This document shows, piece after piece, positions 8,801-15,498 of a stretch of 37,452 bases of DNA. Position 1 is the first letter of the stretch; the number at the start of each line of letters is the position of its first letter. The notes beneath the pieces are model-generated. The model made no database searches. It was not told the DNA's origin and saw nothing but the letters and a program-made list of their open reading frames with translations. A program made the translations under genes and the position numbers. The stretch spans positions 1 to 37,452 of the forward strand of contig DASRCB010000150.1 of the NCBI GenBank assembly GCA_035653295.1, written 5' to 3'. The DNA is from DASRCB01 sp035653295 (GTDB lineage: Bacteria > Acidobacteriota > Terriglobia > Bryobacterales > Bryobacteraceae).

Positions 8801-9011
8801 GATCATCGGCATGGTTCCCATGGCCCTCGGGCTCGGGGAAGGCGGCGAACAGAACGCGCCGCTGGGCCGCGCCGTCATCGGCGGCCTGCTTCTGGCCACG
8901 TTCGCGACGCTGTTCTTCGTTCCCGCTGTGTATGCCCTGCTGCACGGCTGGAGCCGGCGGTCCGGCGCGCCGCCGCGCAGGAATCCTGAACTTGAACCGG
9001 TACATCACTAA
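5832..9011 (+). CDS. RND-family efflux pump, inner-membrane subunit (AcrB/HAE1 type)
   Basis: This 1059-residue proton/drug antiporter subunit sits in the inner membrane and reaches into the periplasm. It has the RND layout: TM1 at about 12-32, a porter domain with the NATDIFP-like RTPTDIFPNIDIPV segment, then a TM2-6 bundle. In that bundle LALAVGILVDDATVTIENI carries the paired proton-relay aspartates D401 and D402. The second porter half and C-terminal TM bundle end near residue 1045. The sequence AIPYPYGGKQREV matches the family's conserved porter motif. The set of partners downstream and the TetR gene upstream support a drug or solvent efflux role. The one-base TAATG junction with the adaptor gene implies translational coupling. 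Confidence 0.96.
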   Translation: MWIVRVALNRPYTFIVLALLIVLAAPLVILRTPTDIFPNIDIPVIAAVWNYTGLDAEQLEQRVTSVYERVLTTAVNDIEHIESFTVNGRAIVKIFLQPNASVPTATAQVTAVSQAIIRQMPPGIIPPFLINYNASTVPIIQLALSGQSLSESELNDLAINFLRPQLVTVPGAAIPYPYGGKQREVMVALNPALLQAKGLSPSDVVSAIGTQNVILPSGTAKIGQFEYDVDLNSSPDKIRELNDLPVRVVNNSTIYVRDVAQVSDGFAPQTNIVRLNGGRGVLVSILKGGNASTLDVVQGVRKMVPRVAATLPPQLKIAPVADQSIFVRAAVNGVVREAIIAACLTGLMILLFLGSWRSTLIIAVSIPLSILTSIICLSALHETINIMTLGGLALAVGILVDDATVTIENIERYLEEGMNLYDAILEGAAQIAVPALVSTLCICIVFLPMFFLGGVAHYLFVPLAEAVVFAMLASYILSRTLVPTLAMYLLKAKEHFQRRTRNPLVLFQRAFERGFDRLRFSYQLLLATCVYRRAIFVPLFLLACASTFLLFPWLGRDFFPSADSGQIRLHLRAKTGTRIEETARINDLVDNVIRRTIPKAELASVVDNIGLPFSGINTTYSNSGVIGPEDSDVLISLNENHRPANDYIRALRANLTREFPGTMFYFPPADMVTQILNFGLPAPIDVQIEGSDIRGNRQIADQLLDRFRQIPGLTDLRIQQAFDQPKLHVVIDRTKAAEGGYTPLDIASSMLVSLSGSFQTTPTFFLDPRNGVVYSLVTQSPEYRVQSLQDLQNIPISGPKAIRPEILGDLSSVSRGMGLAVVNHYNIRRVLDIYASVEGRDLGGAGADIQRIVDNAGKHLPRGSRIIVRGQLETMTSSYRGLLAGLAAAIILVYLLIVVNFQSWLDPFVIITALSAALAGIILFLFFTNTRLSVPALMGSIMCMGVATANSILVVAFAKERLAEHGNPLEAAIEAGYTRFRPVLMTALAMIIGMVPMALGLGEGGEQNAPLGRAVIGGLLLATFATLFFVPAVYALLHGWSRRSGAPPRRNPELEPVHH

Positions 9012-10189
9012 TGTCTGTGGAAACGCAACAGCAAGAAAAACAAAGAACACGGAAAACGTTCCACTTCGGGGTGGGCTCCGGAATCGTCGTCGGCGCCGTC
9101 GCCGTTCTGCTCGGGGTCTTTATCCATTCCGGGATCGCCAGCCGCGTCGCAGCCGAGAGCGCCCTCGTTCACGAGACGCGCGAGGCCGCCGTACAGGACG
9201 TTTCGGTAACCCATGCGAAGCTCAGCGACGCCACCGAAGAGGTCGTCCTGCCGGGCAACATTCAGGCGTTCACCGACTCGCCCATCTACGCCCGCACCAA
9301 CGGCTATCTGAAGCGCTGGTACGCCGACATCGGTACGCGCGTCAGCGCCGGCCAGCTTCTGGCCGAGATCGACACCCCCGAAGTCGACCAGCAGCTTCAG
9401 CAGGCGCGTGCCGACCTCGAAACCGCGCAAGCCAACTACAAGCTGGCCCAGTCCACTGCCGCGCGCTGGCAGTTCCTTCTGAAATCGCAGTCCGTATCGC
9501 AGCAGGAGACCGACGAGAAGGTCGGCGACCTGAACGCGAAAAAAGCCATGGTCGATTCCGCCGCCTCCAACGTGCGTCGTCTCGAGGACCTGCAGTCGTA
9601 CGAGAAAGTCTACGCGCCCTTCGACGGCGTGATCACCGCGCGCGATACCGATATCGGCGCTCTGGTCAGCGCCGGGTCAACCAGCGGTCATGAGCTTTTC
9701 CACCTCGCCTCCATCAATCGCCTCCGCGTTTTCGTCAGCGTGCCCGAAGTGGACCAGCGAGCCGCCCGCTCCGGCGCGCGCGCGGATCTCACTCTGACCG
9801 AGTTTCCCGGCCGCACCTTCCCCGGTGCGATCGCGCGCAACTCCAGCGCCATCGACCCCGCTTCCCGCACCCTGCTGGTGGAGGTGGACGTGAACAACCC
9901 CAGCCGAGAGCTGCTGCCGGGCGCCTACGTGTCCGTGCACCTCAAAATGCCCTCGAAGGTCCAAGCCCTCACCATCCCGGTGAACACCATGCTCTTCCGC
10001 TCCGAAGGTCTGCGCGTCGCTGTCGTTCGTGATAACCGAGCACAGCTAACCCCCATCACGATAGGACGCGACTTCGGCAACGAAGTCGAGGTCGTAGCCG
10101 GCCTGCGCCCCTCCGACCCGATCATCGTCAACCCCCCGGACTCCTTGGTCGCCGGCGCCAAGGTCCGCGTAACTGGAGCCATACAATGA
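9011..10189 (+). CDS. RND efflux periplasmic adaptor (HlyD/MFP family)
   Basis: This 392-residue membrane-fusion protein links the inner-membrane pump to the outer-membrane channel. A short basic N-terminus is followed by one membrane anchor (about 19-40). A split lipoyl/barrel-sandwich domain has halves at about 80-118 (GYLKRWYADIGTRVSAGQLL) and 195-225 (YAPFDGVITARDTDIGALV), flanking an alpha-hairpin of about 70 residues with heptad-like Gln/Ala repeats. A beta-barrel and membrane-proximal domain follow to the C-terminus. It starts inside the pump stop codon (TAATG) and its own stop overlaps the next ATG (ATGA), so the three efflux genes form one translationally coupled unit. Confidence 0.95.
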   Translation: MSVETQQQEKQRTRKTFHFGVGSGIVVGAVAVLLGVFIHSGIASRVAAESALVHETREAAVQDVSVTHAKLSDATEEVVLPGNIQAFTDSPIYARTNGYLKRWYADIGTRVSAGQLLAEIDTPEVDQQLQQARADLETAQANYKLAQSTAARWQFLLKSQSVSQQETDEKVGDLNAKKAMVDSAASNVRRLEDLQSYEKVYAPFDGVITARDTDIGALVSAGSTSGHELFHLASINRLRVFVSVPEVDQRAARSGARADLTLTEFPGRTFPGAIARNSSAIDPASRTLLVEVDVNNPSRELLPGAYVSVHLKMPSKVQALTIPVNTMLFRSEGLRVAVVRDNRAQLTPITIGRDFGNEVEVVAGLRPSDPIIVNPPDSLVAGAKVRVTGAIQ

Positions 10190-11655
10190 CTGGGTGGCGG
10201 GCTCTCAGCCCGCTGATAGCGCTGGCGGCGATCCTCATCACTTTGAGCGGCTGCTCCGTCGGCCCGAAATACCACGCGCCGGCAGTCCCCGCGCCACCCG
10301 CATACAAAGAAGCCAACCCCGACACTTACAAAGAAACCGGCGACTGGAAACCCGCCCAGCCCTCCGACGCCAAACTCCGCGGCGATTGGTGGACCCTGTT
10401 CGGCGACCCCGAACTCGACTCGCTCGAGCGGCAGATCGACGTCTCCAACCAGAACCTCAAAGCCGCGCAGGCGCGCTTTCAGCAGGCCCGCGCCATAATC
10501 CGGTTCAACCGCTCCGGCCTGTTCCCGACGCTCTCGATCGGCGCGGACGTCAGCGCGAACCGTAACTCTGCCACGACCACCCTTACCAGCCCGGCAGTGC
10601 AGGCCAACTATGGCAACTTCGCCCTGCCGCTCGAGTTTAACTGGGAGATCGACGCCTGGGGCCGGATCCATCACCAGATCGAAGCCGCGCGCGAGGAAGC
10701 CCAGGCGACAGCAGCCGACCTCGAAACCATCCGCCTGAGCCTGCACTCGGAACTGGCCTTCGACTACTTCGAGCTGCGCAGCCTCGACGCCGAGCAGAAG
10801 CTGCTCGACAACACAGTGCTTGCTTACCGCAGGGCCTATGATCTAACGTACAACCGCTTCGAAGGCGGCGCGGCATCGGGCGCGGAAGTGGCCCAGGCGG
10901 AAACGCAGCTCCAAACCACCATCGCCCAGGATCAGGACATCGGCGTGCAGCGCGCCCAATACGAACACGCCATCGCCGCACTCATCGGCAAGGCGCCCGC
11001 GGAGTTCAGCCTGCCGCCGCAGCCGCTGAACATCGCGCCACCACAGATTCCCGTCGGGGTGCCCTCGCAGCTTCTGGAGCGCCGGCCGGATATCGCCGCC
11101 GCCGAGCGCCGCGTGGCCGAGGCGAATGCTCAGATCGGCATCGCCCGCGCCGCGTATTTCCCGACGGTGCTGCTCAGCGCCGCGGTCGGCCTTCAGGGCA
11201 GTTCCCTTACCAACTGGTTCAACTGGCCCAGCCGCTTCTGGGCCGTCGGCCCGACTGTCCTCCAGACGCTCTTCGATGCCGGCCGCCGTCGCGCCGTCAG
11301 CGAGGCCGCGACGGCAGACTACGATGCCCTCGTCGCCACCTACCGGCAGACCTCGCTCGATGCCTTTCAGCAGGTGGAAGACAACCTCGCCGCCCTGCGC
11401 ATCCTCTCCCAGGAAGCGCGAACGCAGCACGCCGCGGTGGCCGCCGCCCAACGCTCGCTCGACCTCTCCATGAACCGCTACACCGGCGGGCTGGTGACGT
11501 ATCTTGAAGTGGTGACCGCACAAAGCACCGCGCTCGCCGACGAGCGCACCGAGGTGGACATCCTGCGCCGCCGCATGGACGCCAGCGTTCTCCTGGTCAA
11601 GGCTCTCGGCGGCGGCTGGGATCGGAGCCAGTTGCCCGCGCTCACCCACGGCTGA
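10186..11655 (+). CDS. Outer-membrane efflux lipoprotein, NodT/OprM family
   Basis: This 489-residue TolC-like channel protein completes the tripartite pump. The signal peptide MTGWRALSPLIALAAILITL ends in a lipobox SGC, so C23 is the expected lipidated residue. The mature protein begins with the family hallmark SVGPKYHAP. Two outer-membrane efflux protein repeats follow (about 75-265 and 285-480), rich in Ala/Gln helices, with LLERRPDIAAAERRVAEANA as the typical start of the second. An ATGA overlap joins it to the adaptor gene. A REP-like palindrome overlaps codons 4-10 of the signal peptide (10197-10213), which is unusual. Confidence 0.95.
   Translation: MTGWRALSPLIALAAILITLSGCSVGPKYHAPAVPAPPAYKEANPDTYKETGDWKPAQPSDAKLRGDWWTLFGDPELDSLERQIDVSNQNLKAAQARFQQARAIIRFNRSGLFPTLSIGADVSANRNSATTTLTSPAVQANYGNFALPLEFNWEIDAWGRIHHQIEAAREEAQATAADLETIRLSLHSELAFDYFELRSLDAEQKLLDNTVLAYRRAYDLTYNRFEGGAASGAEVAQAETQLQTTIAQDQDIGVQRAQYEHAIAALIGKAPAEFSLPPQPLNIAPPQIPVGVPSQLLERRPDIAAAERRVAEANAQIGIARAAYFPTVLLSAAVGLQGSSLTNWFNWPSRFWAVGPTVLQTLFDAGRRRAVSEAATADYDALVATYRQTSLDAFQQVEDNLAALRILSQEARTQHAAVAAAQRSLDLSMNRYTGGLVTYLEVVTAQSTALADERTEVDILRRRMDASVLLVKALGGGWDRSQLPALTHG
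10197..10213. repeat. REP-like palindrome inside a signal-peptide coding region
   Basis: GCGGGCT-ctc-AGCCCGC is a perfect 7-bp-arm palindrome. It is the same core as the intergenic repeats at 15258-15296 and 15368-15408, where the sequence is GGCGG(G)CTGAGAGCCCG. Here it lies in frame in the outer-membrane efflux gene and encodes part of W4 through P9 of the signal peptide. In mRNA it would form a hairpin about 10 nt after the start codon. Confidence 0.55.
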
Positions 11656-11658
11656 GCC

Positions 11659-13101
11659 ATGCCCCATGCCGATTTCGACCTCGCCGCCAGCGCGCGCGAG
11701 GAGATGATTCACGAGGGCTTTCACCCGGACTTCTCTCCGGCTGTCGCGCAGCAGCTCGCTGCCTTGCAGAGCCTCGGCGTTCCCACCCTGAACGGCGATA
11801 TCGAGGATCTGCGCTCGCTGCTCTGGTCCTCCATCGATAACGACACCTCGCGCGACCTCGATCAGATCGAAGTCGCCGAGCGGGTGAACGAGGGCATTCG
11901 GGTGCGGATCGGAATCGCCGACGTCGATTCGGATGTCGACCGCGGCTCGCCCATCGATCAGCACGCCGCCGATCAGACCACCACCGTTTACACCGCCGTC
12001 CGCAACTTCCCCATGCTACCGGAGCAGCTCTCCACGGGGCTGACATCGCTGAACCAGGGCCAGGATCGGCTCGCTGTAGTCATCGAGTTCGTGGTGCGCC
12101 CGGATGGCTCCATCGCCTCGTCGGCCGTGTCACGAGCCATGGTCCGCAATCGTGCTCATCTCACTTACGAAGGGATCGGCCCATGGCTGGAGGGCGGCGG
12201 CTCGGGTCCGCCGGCCGAGGTTGCGGCCCAGCTCAAACTTCAGGACGAGGCTGCTTCCGCGCTCCGCGCCAAGCGTCACGAACTTGGCGCGCTCGAGTTC
12301 GACCGCGCCGAGTTACAGGCAGCGGTGTCCGACGGCCACGTTCACAGTCTGGCCGCCGCGCGCAGGAATCGCGCCAGCGCCCTCATCGAGGACTTCATGG
12401 TTGCGGCCAACGAAGTGATGGCCCGAACACTGAGCGACGCCGGCGTGTCATCCATTCGGCGCGTCGTCCGCTCGCCCGAGCGCTGGCCGCGTATCGTGGA
12501 CATTGCCCGTCAGTACGGCGCCTCACTGCCTGACCAGCCCGACTCAGGCGCGCTGGCCGCGTTTCTCCGCGACCGGCAGAACGCCGACCCGGTTCACTAC
12601 CCCGACCTGTCGCTGTCCATTATCAAGCTGCTGGGCCCGGGCGAGTACGTGCTCGTGCGTCCTGGTGAAACCGGCGCCGGTCACTTCGGTTTGGCGGCGC
12701 ATGATTACACCCACTCGACGGCGCCCAACCGCCGTTTCGCCGATCTGGTCACGCAGCGGCTCATCAAAGCCGTGTTCGCCCGGCAGGCCGGCCCCTACTC
12801 CGACGATGAACTGGCCGCCTTCGCCCGCAACTGCACGCTGAGAGAGGACGCGGCCCGCAAGGTGGAGCGGACCATGGCCAAGCGCGTCGCGGCGGTCGCT
12901 CTACAGGATCGTATTGGCGCCTCCTTCGAGGCGGTGGTGACCGGCGTCACCGCGAAAGGCGTGTTCGTGCGCGTCACCAATCCGCCGGTCGAGGGGATGC
13001 TCGTTCGCGGTGAGCGCGGCGTGGATGTGGGCGACCAGATCCGTGTCACGCTCGAAGCCACCGACCCGCGCCGCGGCTACATCGACTTCGCCCGCTCCTG
13101 A
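11659..13101 (+). CDS. RNB-family ribonuclease (RNase II/R-like, short form)
   Basis: This 480-residue 3'-5' exoribonuclease-like protein starts 3 nt after the efflux gene stop and so probably shares that operon's transcript. The RNB catalytic block is at about residues 50-380. SSIDNDTSRDLDQIE places D60, D66 and D68 at the positions of E. coli RNase II D201, D207 and D209; Q69 stands where D210 is. Later RNB motifs include HFGLAAHDYTHSTAPNRR. A C-terminal S1-like barrel (about 415-480) begins near FEAVVTGVTAKGVFV. The N-terminal cold-shock domains of classical RNase II/R are absent, so it belongs to a compact subfamily. It could be a catalytically tuned exonuclease rather than a housekeeping RNase R. 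Confidence 0.9.
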   Translation: MPHADFDLAASAREEMIHEGFHPDFSPAVAQQLAALQSLGVPTLNGDIEDLRSLLWSSIDNDTSRDLDQIEVAERVNEGIRVRIGIADVDSDVDRGSPIDQHAADQTTTVYTAVRNFPMLPEQLSTGLTSLNQGQDRLAVVIEFVVRPDGSIASSAVSRAMVRNRAHLTYEGIGPWLEGGGSGPPAEVAAQLKLQDEAASALRAKRHELGALEFDRAELQAAVSDGHVHSLAAARRNRASALIEDFMVAANEVMARTLSDAGVSSIRRVVRSPERWPRIVDIARQYGASLPDQPDSGALAAFLRDRQNADPVHYPDLSLSIIKLLGPGEYVLVRPGETGAGHFGLAAHDYTHSTAPNRRFADLVTQRLIKAVFARQAGPYSDDELAAFARNCTLREDAARKVERTMAKRVAAVALQDRIGASFEAVVTGVTAKGVFVRVTNPPVEGMLVRGERGVDVGDQIRVTLEATDPRRGYIDFARS

Positions 13102-14769
13102 TCACACCTCCAGGATGACCGGCATGATCAGCGGACGGCGCGCGGTCTGCTTGTTCAGAAAACGCTTGAGGTCGGCGCGGATCTTCTCCTGCATGACGCC
13201 CCAGTCGGTGCGCTCCTCCTCGGTCGAGGTCTCGAGGGTTCGGGCGACGGTCTGCCGTGCTTCCTGAAGCAGCTCAGTGCCTTCCTCGAAAGAGACAAAG
13301 CCGCGGCTGACGATTTCGGGCAGGGTCTCGCTGCGGCCGGTGTGCTTGTTGATGGCGATGATGGGCAGTACGAAACCGTCCTCGGAGAGATGCCGGCGGT
13401 CGCGAATCACAAGGTCCTCGACGACCTCGTCCAGGCTGCCGGAATCGATGCACACTCGGCCCACCTGCACCTTCTTCCCCTTGCGTGCGCCACGCTGATC
13501 GATCTCCAGCGTCTCGCCGGTTTCGAGGATGAAGGTCTCTTCGAGGCCAGCGCGATGCAGGTGCTGCGCCAGCCCGGCGTGCTTCGCCAGCTGCCGGTAC
13601 TCGCCGTGAATGGGCATGAAGTAGCGGGGCCGCACCAGGTTCAGGATCAGCTTCAGTTCTTCCGCGCTGGCATGACCGGAGACGTGCACCGGCGGGTTCA
13701 TGCTGCCGTAGATCAGGTCGGCGCCCCGCTTGGCGAGGTGGTTGATCATGCGGTAGATGGGCTTCTCGTTCCCGGGGATGATGCGAGCGCTGAGCACCAC
13801 CGTATCGCCGGGCTCGATGGACAGGTTTTTGTGATTATCCACCGCCACTCGCGACAGCGCTGACATGGGCTCGCCCTGGGTGCCGGAAACGACCACGCAA
13901 ACCTTGCTGGGAATGGCCTGCATGATGTCCTGCGGACGCAGCAGGATGTTGTCGGGGATGTTCAGCAGCCCGAGGTCGTGGGCGATCTCCGTGGTCGTGT
14001 TCATGCTGCGCCCGAGGAAGGCGACCTTGCGGCCGTACTCGGCGGAAAAGTCGAGGATCTCCTGAAGGCGGTGCACGGAGGAGCTGAAGCAGGAGACGAT
14101 CAGCCGGCGCTCGGCGCGGTTGAAGATGTCCTCAAAACGCGGGCGAATGGCGCGCTCGCTCTCGGTATAACCGGGGCGGTCCACATTGGTCGAGTCGGAC
14201 ATGAGCAGCAGCACGCCGCGGCGGCCGTAGTCGGCGAAGGTATGCAGGTCGAAGAGGATGTTGTCGGTAGGCGTGGGGTCGACCTTGAAATCGCCGGTAT
14301 GGATGATCACGCCCAGCGGCGTGGTGATGGCCAGCGCGACCGCGCTCACGATGGAGTGCGTCACGGGGATGAAGTCGACAGTGAACGGCCCTATCTCGAT
14401 CTTCTGGCCGGGGCGGACGGCGTGCAGCTTCGCCTGCTTCAGCAGGTCGTGCTCTTCCAGCCGGCGCTCGACCAGCGCCAGGGTGAACGGGGTGCCGTAA
14501 ACGGGCACGTCGATATCGCTGAGGAAGAACGGGACGGCGCCGATATGGTCCTCGTGGCCATGGGTCAGGACGAGGGCGCGCACGAATTCCCGGTTCTGTT
14601 CGAGAAACGTGAAGTCGGGAGTGACGACGTCGACGCCGAGCAGTTCCGAATCCGGGAACATCATGCCGGCATCGATGACGATGATGTCGTCGCCGAAGCG
14701 GACGGCCATGCAGTTCATTCCGAACTCGCCCAGGCCGCCGAGCGGAATGATCTGAAGCTTGTTGTCCAT
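13102..14769 (-). CDS. rnj: Ribonuclease J
   Basis: This 555-residue metallo-beta-lactamase/beta-CASP ribonuclease processes and degrades RNA by endonucleolytic and 5'-3' exonucleolytic cleavage in the cytoplasm. The metal motif HGHEDH (H70, H72, D74, H75) and the downstream HTGDFKVD give the zinc site. The beta-CASP insert follows (SCFSSSVHRLQEILD to VVSGTQGEPMSAL), then HVSGHASAEELKLIL and the small C-terminal domain. I chose the ATG at 14769 because MDNKLQIIPLGGLGEFGMN matches RNase J N-termini and gives the family's usual length. The frame is open upstream to 15207, but that extension is low-complexity Arg-rich and lies antisense to the next gene. The gene is tail-to-tail with the RNB ribonuclease with no spacer. 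Confidence 0.96.
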   Translation of the reverse strand: MDNKLQIIPLGGLGEFGMNCMAVRFGDDIIVIDAGMMFPDSELLGVDVVTPDFTFLEQNREFVRALVLTHGHEDHIGAVPFFLSDIDVPVYGTPFTLALVERRLEEHDLLKQAKLHAVRPGQKIEIGPFTVDFIPVTHSIVSAVALAITTPLGVIIHTGDFKVDPTPTDNILFDLHTFADYGRRGVLLLMSDSTNVDRPGYTESERAIRPRFEDIFNRAERRLIVSCFSSSVHRLQEILDFSAEYGRKVAFLGRSMNTTTEIAHDLGLLNIPDNILLRPQDIMQAIPSKVCVVVSGTQGEPMSALSRVAVDNHKNLSIEPGDTVVLSARIIPGNEKPIYRMINHLAKRGADLIYGSMNPPVHVSGHASAEELKLILNLVRPRYFMPIHGEYRQLAKHAGLAQHLHRAGLEETFILETGETLEIDQRGARKGKKVQVGRVCIDSGSLDEVVEDLVIRDRRHLSEDGFVLPIIAINKHTGRSETLPEIVSRGFVSFEEGTELLQEARQTVARTLETSTEEERTDWGVMQEKIRADLKRFLNKQTARRPLIMPVILEV

Positions 14770-14844
14770 AGAAAACAACAGGTTAACAAGTGGGCGGTGG
14801 AACCAGGGCCCGGCGGACTGCATCCAACACCCGAGGAGAGGCGT

Positions 14845-15216
14845 ATGTCTGGTCTGCGGTACCTGTTGACAGCCATGGTGGTGGCGGGTTGCGCGCTGGC
14901 GCAGACGGCGCCGGACGACATGCCGAAGGACACTCGGCCGCCGAAGGTGAAGCAGCAGAAGGCGCGGCAGAGTCCTGGGCGCGAGGCCGCCGGGGGGGCG
15001 GGGAACATCGCCGGCGGGGCCGCGAAAGGCGCCGGTCATGCGGTGGCCGGGGTCGGCAACGGCGCGGTGGATCTGGTCACGCTGCACCCCATCAACGCGG
15101 GCGTTGACGTCGGCCGCGGCGCGGCGAGCGCGGGCAAGGACGTGGGCGTGGGAACGATCAAGGGCACGGCGCGTATGACGCACGCCCTCGGCCGCGGTCT
15201 CAGGCACATCTTCTAG
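14845..15216 (+). CDS. Small Gly/Ala-rich secreted protein, unknown function
   Basis: This frame encodes 123 residues from an ATG preceded by a strong GAGGAGAG ribosome-binding site at 14833-14840. A signal peptide (MSGLRYLLTAMVVAGCALAQ, about 20 residues) is followed by a Lys/Pro-rich stretch. Then comes a Gly/Ala-rich region with short repeats (GNIAGGAAKGAGHAVAGVGN, later GRGAASAGKDVGVGTIKGTA) and a basic end, GRGLRHIF. No domain is recognisable. The low-complexity glycine pattern suggests an extracytoplasmic structural or membrane-associated peptide. It is divergent from RNase J across 75 nt. The frame is also open upstream through the antisense of RNase J, but the signal peptide and ribosome-binding site fix this start. 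Confidence 0.75.
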   Translation: MSGLRYLLTAMVVAGCALAQTAPDDMPKDTRPPKVKQQKARQSPGREAAGGAGNIAGGAAKGAGHAVAGVGNGAVDLVTLHPINAGVDVGRGAASAGKDVGVGTIKGTARMTHALGRGLRHIF

Positions 15217-15257
15217 TCGTCGCAGTGGGACAGGACCGGGAAGGCATCGTGGTCAGA

Positions 15258-15296
15258 GGCGGCTGAGAGCCCGCCGCAGGGCGAGGCCCTGCCCCC
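15258..15296 (+). repeat. REP-like palindromic repeat, copy 2
   Basis: GGCGGCTGAGAGCCCGCC, then GCAGGGCGAGGCCCTGC and CCCC. These form two adjacent stem-loops: GGCT-gag-AGCC and GCAGGGC-ga-GGCCCTGC. The element lies in the spacer before the GAPDH gene and is nearly identical to copy 3, about 110 bp downstream. Confidence 0.7.
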
Positions 15297-15310
15297 GATC
15301 GCGGGCTGAG

Positions 15311-15329
15311 TGCAAGCCTAAGGCTCGCA
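15311..15329. repeat. Short palindrome TGCAAGCCT/AGGCTCGCA between repeats
   Basis: TGCAAGCCTAAGGCTCGCA is an inverted repeat with arms of about 9 bp, one mismatch and almost no loop. It follows a GCGGGCTGAG sequence and sits between REP-like copies 2 and 3. It appears to be a second module of the same intergenic repeat system. Confidence 0.5.
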
Positions 15330-15367
15330 CCACAATCGGCATTTCAGGAGAATGTCCAAAGTCCAGA

Positions 15368-15408
15368 GGCGGGCTGAGAGCCCGTCGCAGGCCGAGGGCC
15401 TGCCCCCC
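15368..15408 (+). repeat. REP-like palindromic repeat, copy 3
   Basis: GGCGGGCTGAGAGCCCGTCG is followed by CAGGCCGAGGGCCTGCCCCCC. The order and arms match copy 2 with a few substitutions, including paired changes in the second stem. The two copies lie in the same orientation upstream of the GAPDH promoter. Confidence 0.7.
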
Positions 15409-15484
15409 AAAGACGCCCTCCGACGAGGCGGATTTGTAACGCCGCGTACGCTTCGGTACGGCCGGAACCACGCCGAAAAGCCTG

Positions 15485-15490
15485 TAGAAT
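15485..15490 (+). promoter_or_regulatory. GAPDH promoter -10 box
   Basis: TAGAAT, preceded directly by TG, ends 8 nt before the GAPDH ATG at 15499. There is no Shine-Dalgarno sequence in the gap (AAAGACAT), so the transcript is predicted to be leaderless or nearly so. An inverted repeat CGTAC-gcttcg-GTACG (15445-15460) lies just upstream, at about -50 relative to the inferred start, and could be a regulator site. No good -35 is visible. Confidence 0.5.
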
Positions 15491-15498
15491 AAAGACAT

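Noticed and set aside
13978..14844. 412-codon plus-strand frame leading into the small Gly-rich protein
   Set aside because: The upstream part is antisense to RNase J. Only the last 123 codons have a leader peptide and ribosome-binding site.
14770..15207. N-terminal extension of RNase J to 701 residues
   Set aside because: The extra 146 residues are Arg/His-rich, unlike any RNase J, and lie antisense to the secreted-protein gene, which has its own signal peptide and ribosome-binding site.
15217..15498. Possible CRISPR array or small RNA gene in the repeat-rich spacer before GAPDH
   Set aside because: There are only two similar units about 110 bp apart, each an internally palindromic REP-like element, with no uniform repeat-spacer pattern and no cas genes. 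I could not support a specific sRNA.
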